Assembly: GCA_018222835.1 (NCBI GenBank)
Contig: JAAEZN010000031.1
Span: forward strand, 1 to 33,612
Source: Algicola sp.
Lineage (GTDB): Bacteria; Bacteroidota; Bacteroidia; Flavobacteriales; Flavobacteriaceae
Direction of reading: 5' to 3'
Length of the DNA stretch: 33,612 bases
In this document: one piece after another, positions 33,182-33,612 of the stretch
How positions within the stretch are numbered: position 1 is the first letter of the stretch
Layout of the letters: each line of letters opens with the position of its first letter
Made by a program: the position numbers and the translations under genes
The notes under the pieces: model-generated
The model's input: only the letters and a program-made list of their open reading frames with translations
Databases searched by the model: none
What the model was told of the DNA's origin: nothing

Positions 33182-33612
33182 ATGGAAACAACAGAAAAAG
33201 ACATACTGAGAGGAGGTCAATTTTTGGTCAAGGAGACTAAATGTGAAGACGTATTTACCTTAGAAGACCTGAACGAAGAACAAAAAATGATGCGTGAAAG
33301 CACCAAGGAGTTCGTAGATAGAGAGCTTTGGGCTCATTGGGAGCGTTTCGAGAAAAAAGACTATGCATACACCGAGGAATGTATGAGGAAAGCCGGTGAA
33401 CTTGGTCTGCTCAGCGTAGCCGTGCCCGAGGCATACGGTGGTATGGGAATGGGATTCGTATCCACCATGTTGGTCTGCGATTACATTTCTGGGGCCACAG
33501 GTTCTTTTAGCACGGCCTTTGGCGCGCACACAGGAATTGGCACTATGCCAATTACTTTGTACGGAACCGAAGAGCAAAAACAAAAATATGTCCCAAAATT
33601 GGCTACCGGAGA
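33182..33612 (+). CDS. fadE: acyl-CoA dehydrogenase, N-terminal part (cut by window edge)
   Basis: The frame from ATG 33182 runs 143 codons to the right edge without a stop. METTEKDILRGGQFLVKE leads into the flavin-dependent acyl-CoA dehydrogenase N-terminal helical domain, with LNEEQKMMRESTKEFVDREL, ELGLLSVAVPEAYGGMGMGF and AFGAHTGIGTMPITLYGTEE. The GGxFL start and the order fadN-fadA-fadE match the Bacillus-type FadE, a long (about 600-residue) enzyme that carries out the first oxidation step and needs an electron-transfer flavoprotein. The full length cannot be checked here. Confidence 0.9.
   Translation, partial: METTEKDILRGGQFLVKETKCEDVFTLEDLNEEQKMMRESTKEFVDRELWAHWERFEKKDYAYTEECMRKAGELGLLSVAVPEAYGGMGMGFVSTMLVCDYISGATGSFSTAFGAHTGIGTMPITLYGTEEQKQKYVPKLATG

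Noticed and set aside
1-33612. CRISPR array, prophage, insertion sequence or toxin-antitoxin system
   Set aside because: No regularly spaced repeats, transposase, integrase or phage structural motifs were seen in any frame.

Overview
The window looks like chromosomal DNA of a marine-type member of the Flavobacteriaceae (Bacteroidota); a Muricauda/Allomuricauda-like genus is my guess. The evidence is the protein families (MtaB, a GlmU-family hexapeptide protein, zinc-free type B L31, DUF4199, a single-chain PurL of about 1230 residues), the scarcity of Shine-Dalgarno sequences, and promoters of the Bacteroidota type (TTG, 19 bases, TAnnTTTG). The best such promoters lie before rpmE2 and before a Ycf48-like lipoprotein gene. 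I saw no rRNA or tRNA genes, CRISPR array, transposase or phage genes.

Left part (1-8907). An alpha/beta hydrolase cut by the window edge, a small GNAT-like protein and mtaB are followed by a lipoprotein amidohydrolase. Next come a truncated DUF6090 remnant and a small secreted Cys-containing protein. After these is a tight cluster of three envelope genes: a SoxB-like metallophosphoesterase lipoprotein, a DoxX-family membrane protein and an exported DsrE-family protein. I infer that these three act together on a reduced sulfur compound. A Crp/Fnr regulator and a VOC-family protein follow.

Middle part (8908-22000). GlmU-like protein and L31 are on the minus strand. A plus-strand run follows: DUF4199 membrane protein, DPM1-type glycosyltransferase, phosphosugar mutase, MsbA-like ABC exporter. 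Then comes an ECF sigma module (sigma factor with a TTG start, probable anti-sigma factor, periplasmic Spy/CpxP-like protein). A possible small RNA ending in an orphan terminator lies between this module and a Ycf48-like lipoprotein gene. That lipoprotein gene and an RsmB/NOP rRNA methyltransferase gene diverge from overlapping promoters. An AbgB-like exported amidohydrolase completes the section.

Right part (22001-33612). purL carries what looks like a repeat fragment in its interdomain linker. Fatty-acid degradation follows: an acyl-CoA synthetase, then marR-fadN-fadA-fadE. A perfect 28-base palindrome lies directly upstream of marR and abuts or overlaps its promoter; it is the likely operator. 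Two four-helix-bundle (23S rRNA intervening-sequence type) genes sit between the fad genes, and the second is broken by an in-frame stop.

The least ordinary features are the sulfur-like envelope cluster, the marR palindrome, the intact and broken four-helix-bundle genes inside the fad operon, the DUF6090 remnant, and the repeat core shared by an intergenic inverted repeat and purL.
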